NCBI RefSeq assembly: GCF_016735695.1
Contig: NZ_JAERQD010000009.1
Coordinates: 89,231-153,230, forward strand
DNA: 64,000 bases
Origin: Microvirga zambiensis WSM3693
Lineage (GTDB): Bacteria; Pseudomonadota; Alphaproteobacteria; Rhizobiales; Beijerinckiaceae
Reading direction: 5' to 3'
The notes under the pieces were generated by a model. That model had not been told where the DNA came from. It did no database searches and saw only the letters and a list, made by a program, of their open reading frames with translations. The position numbers and the translations under genes were made by a program. Positions 63,621-64,000 of this stretch are shown here, in pieces (the stretch's first letter is position 1; each line of letters begins with the position of its first letter).

Positions 63621-63658
63621 GAAGGTGTCCGGCCGTAGGGGCAAAAAGACCGGAGATC
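63592..63658 (-). ncRNA. Candidate EcfG-controlled small RNA with C-rich loop
   Basis: On the minus strand an EcfG-type promoter (63665-63689) leads into a ~67-base transcript. It begins near GATCTCCGGTC, has a first hairpin CCGG ... CCGG with loop TTTTTGCCCCTACG, and ends in the terminator GAGCACCCG/CGGGTGCTC followed by TTTCTTTTT. The loop and tail match the candidate at 11273-11348. A sigma-EcfG-dependent sRNA with a C-rich target loop is known from Caulobacter (GsrN); the likeness to it is in layout only. Confidence 0.6.
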
Positions 63659-63664
63659 CCTATA

Positions 63665-63689
63665 AACGCCGATCGCCGAAGTAGGTTCC
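63665..63689 (-). promoter_or_regulatory. EcfG-type promoter
   Basis: On the minus strand GGAAC (63689-63685) is separated by exactly 16 bases from CGTT (63668-63665). This is an exact match to the alphaproteobacterial general stress response consensus. It is positioned to start the sRNA at about 63658. Confidence 0.65.
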
Positions 63690-63766
63690 AAAGAATTTTC
63701 AAAAATTATTACAGCCAAGCCCACGCCTCATTGAGGTCACGTTTTCGGAGTCTGGCTTAGCTTCCC

Positions 63767-63837
63767 GTGGGGGCAAACACGGGCCGGGGCCGCGACCAAA
63801 GATCCTCTCGCAGGACGGTCGCGGCCTTTTTCTTTTC
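63767..63837 (+). ncRNA. Possible plus-strand small RNA with terminator
   Basis: A hairpin CCCGTG/CACGGG with loop GGGGCAAA (63775-63784 region) is followed by a strong terminator (GGCCGCGACC at 63788-63797 with GGTCGCGGCC at 63817-63826, then TTTTTCTTTT). No plus-strand gene ends nearby. The layout resembles the RNA candidate at 33075-33162. No clear promoter was assigned. Confidence 0.4.
63788..63836 (+). terminator. Rho-independent terminator
   Basis: A perfect 10-bp stem (63788-63797 with 63817-63826) has an inner TCCT/AGGA stem and is followed by TTTTTCTTTT. Confidence 0.85.
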
Positions 63838-63876
63838 CAGCTTTGAAAATCGCGCAGGTTTACACTGCGATCAAAG

Positions 63877-63906
63877 AAAAAAGGCCCGGAATGCTCCGGG
63901 CCTTTT
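63877..63906 (-). terminator. Rho-independent terminator of the outer-membrane protein gene
   Basis: The stem AAGGCCCGGA/TCCGGGCCTT lies at 63881-63904, followed on the minus strand by a run of T (from 63882 down). It is 21 bases past the stop of the gene at 63927. A shorter T-run on the plus strand suggests it may work in both directions. Confidence 0.85.
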
Positions 63907-63926
63907 CTATGAGTGGTGGTGAACGC

Positions 63927-64000
63927 TTAGTAGGTGCCGAACTTGAAGTTCAGCTTTGCGCGCGCCACGAAGAAGTCGTTGTCGTCGCTGCCGACGGCGG
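63927..64000 (-). CDS. Outer-membrane beta-barrel protein (C-terminal part)
   Basis: Only the last 24 codons are inside the window. They read AVGSDDNDFFVARAKLNFKFGTY and stop, with the alternating hydrophobic pattern and terminal aromatic residue typical of the last strand of an outer-membrane barrel, as in Omp25/porin-like proteins of Hyphomicrobiales. The family cannot be fixed from so short a piece. Confidence 0.6.
   Translation of the reverse strand, partial: AVGSDDNDFFVARAKLNFKFGTY

Noticed and set aside
63490..63684. 64-codon Lys-rich frame
   Set aside because: It crosses the sRNA terminator and EcfG promoter region on the other strand; the related locus at 11273 does not keep the frame.

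Overview
The window reads as chromosomal DNA of a GC-rich alphaproteobacterium of the order Hyphomicrobiales (Rhizobiales). The evidence is the ThuEFGK-type sugar transporter, the aerobic (CobN/CobG) cobalamin cluster with CbtAB, the DUF6894 and DUF1636 proteins, EcfG-type promoter elements and abundant REP-like palindromes. The repeat types and small proteins lean towards Methylobacteriaceae such as Microvirga, but that is inference and no marker for genus is present.

Layout. 1-3640: gatB (partial), two hypothetical genes, a small membrane protein, gatA and gatC. 3837-9757: a UPF0173 hydrolase, a four-gene trehalose/maltose-type ABC operon (thuEFGK) and ruvX. 9938-18287: an accessory-looking stretch around a tRNA-Gln(CTG). 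It holds an RTX mini-protein, a Pro/Gly-rich small protein, two orphan tripartite-tricarboxylate-type binding proteins, an FG-GAP/VCBS repeat protein, a serralysin-like metalloprotease and three copies of a composite palindromic repeat. 18622-30661: a large locus joining an exported small protein, a MoxR AAA+ ATPase, DUF58, DUF4381, two VWA proteins and a TPR protein to a formylglycine-generating enzyme, an outer-membrane channel-like protein, a Tat-exported sulfatase, an exported HAD phosphatase and a BatD-like protein. 30707-33170: small conserved proteins, an orphan NarL-type response regulator and a probable sRNA.

33170-53438: nearly the whole aerobic cobalamin pathway (cobC, cobD, cobQ, cobO, riboswitch, cbtB, cbtA, DUF1636, cobW, cobN, cobG, cobH, cobI, cobJ, cobK, cobL, cobE, cobM, cbiD, cobA, cobB). 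It is split into several opposing transcription units with overlapping ends. cbiD occurs where cobF would be expected, and cobN carries two palindromic repeats inserted in frame. 54124-63454: a branched-chain/aromatic-acid-type ABC uptake operon (livG, livH, livM, binding protein, livF) flanked by two acyl-CoA ligases of different families, with CT-rich palindromes in its spacers. 63455-64000: an intergenic region with an EcfG-type promoter, probable sRNAs and the end of an outer-membrane protein gene.

Most noteworthy: (1) the MoxR/VWA/FGE/sulfatase locus, which suggests a dedicated enzyme-maturation system; (2) two related sRNA candidates with a shared GCCCCTACGG loop, one behind an EcfG-type promoter; (3) the in-frame repeat insertions in cobN; (4) three proteins with type I secretion-like tails but no secretion apparatus in the window.
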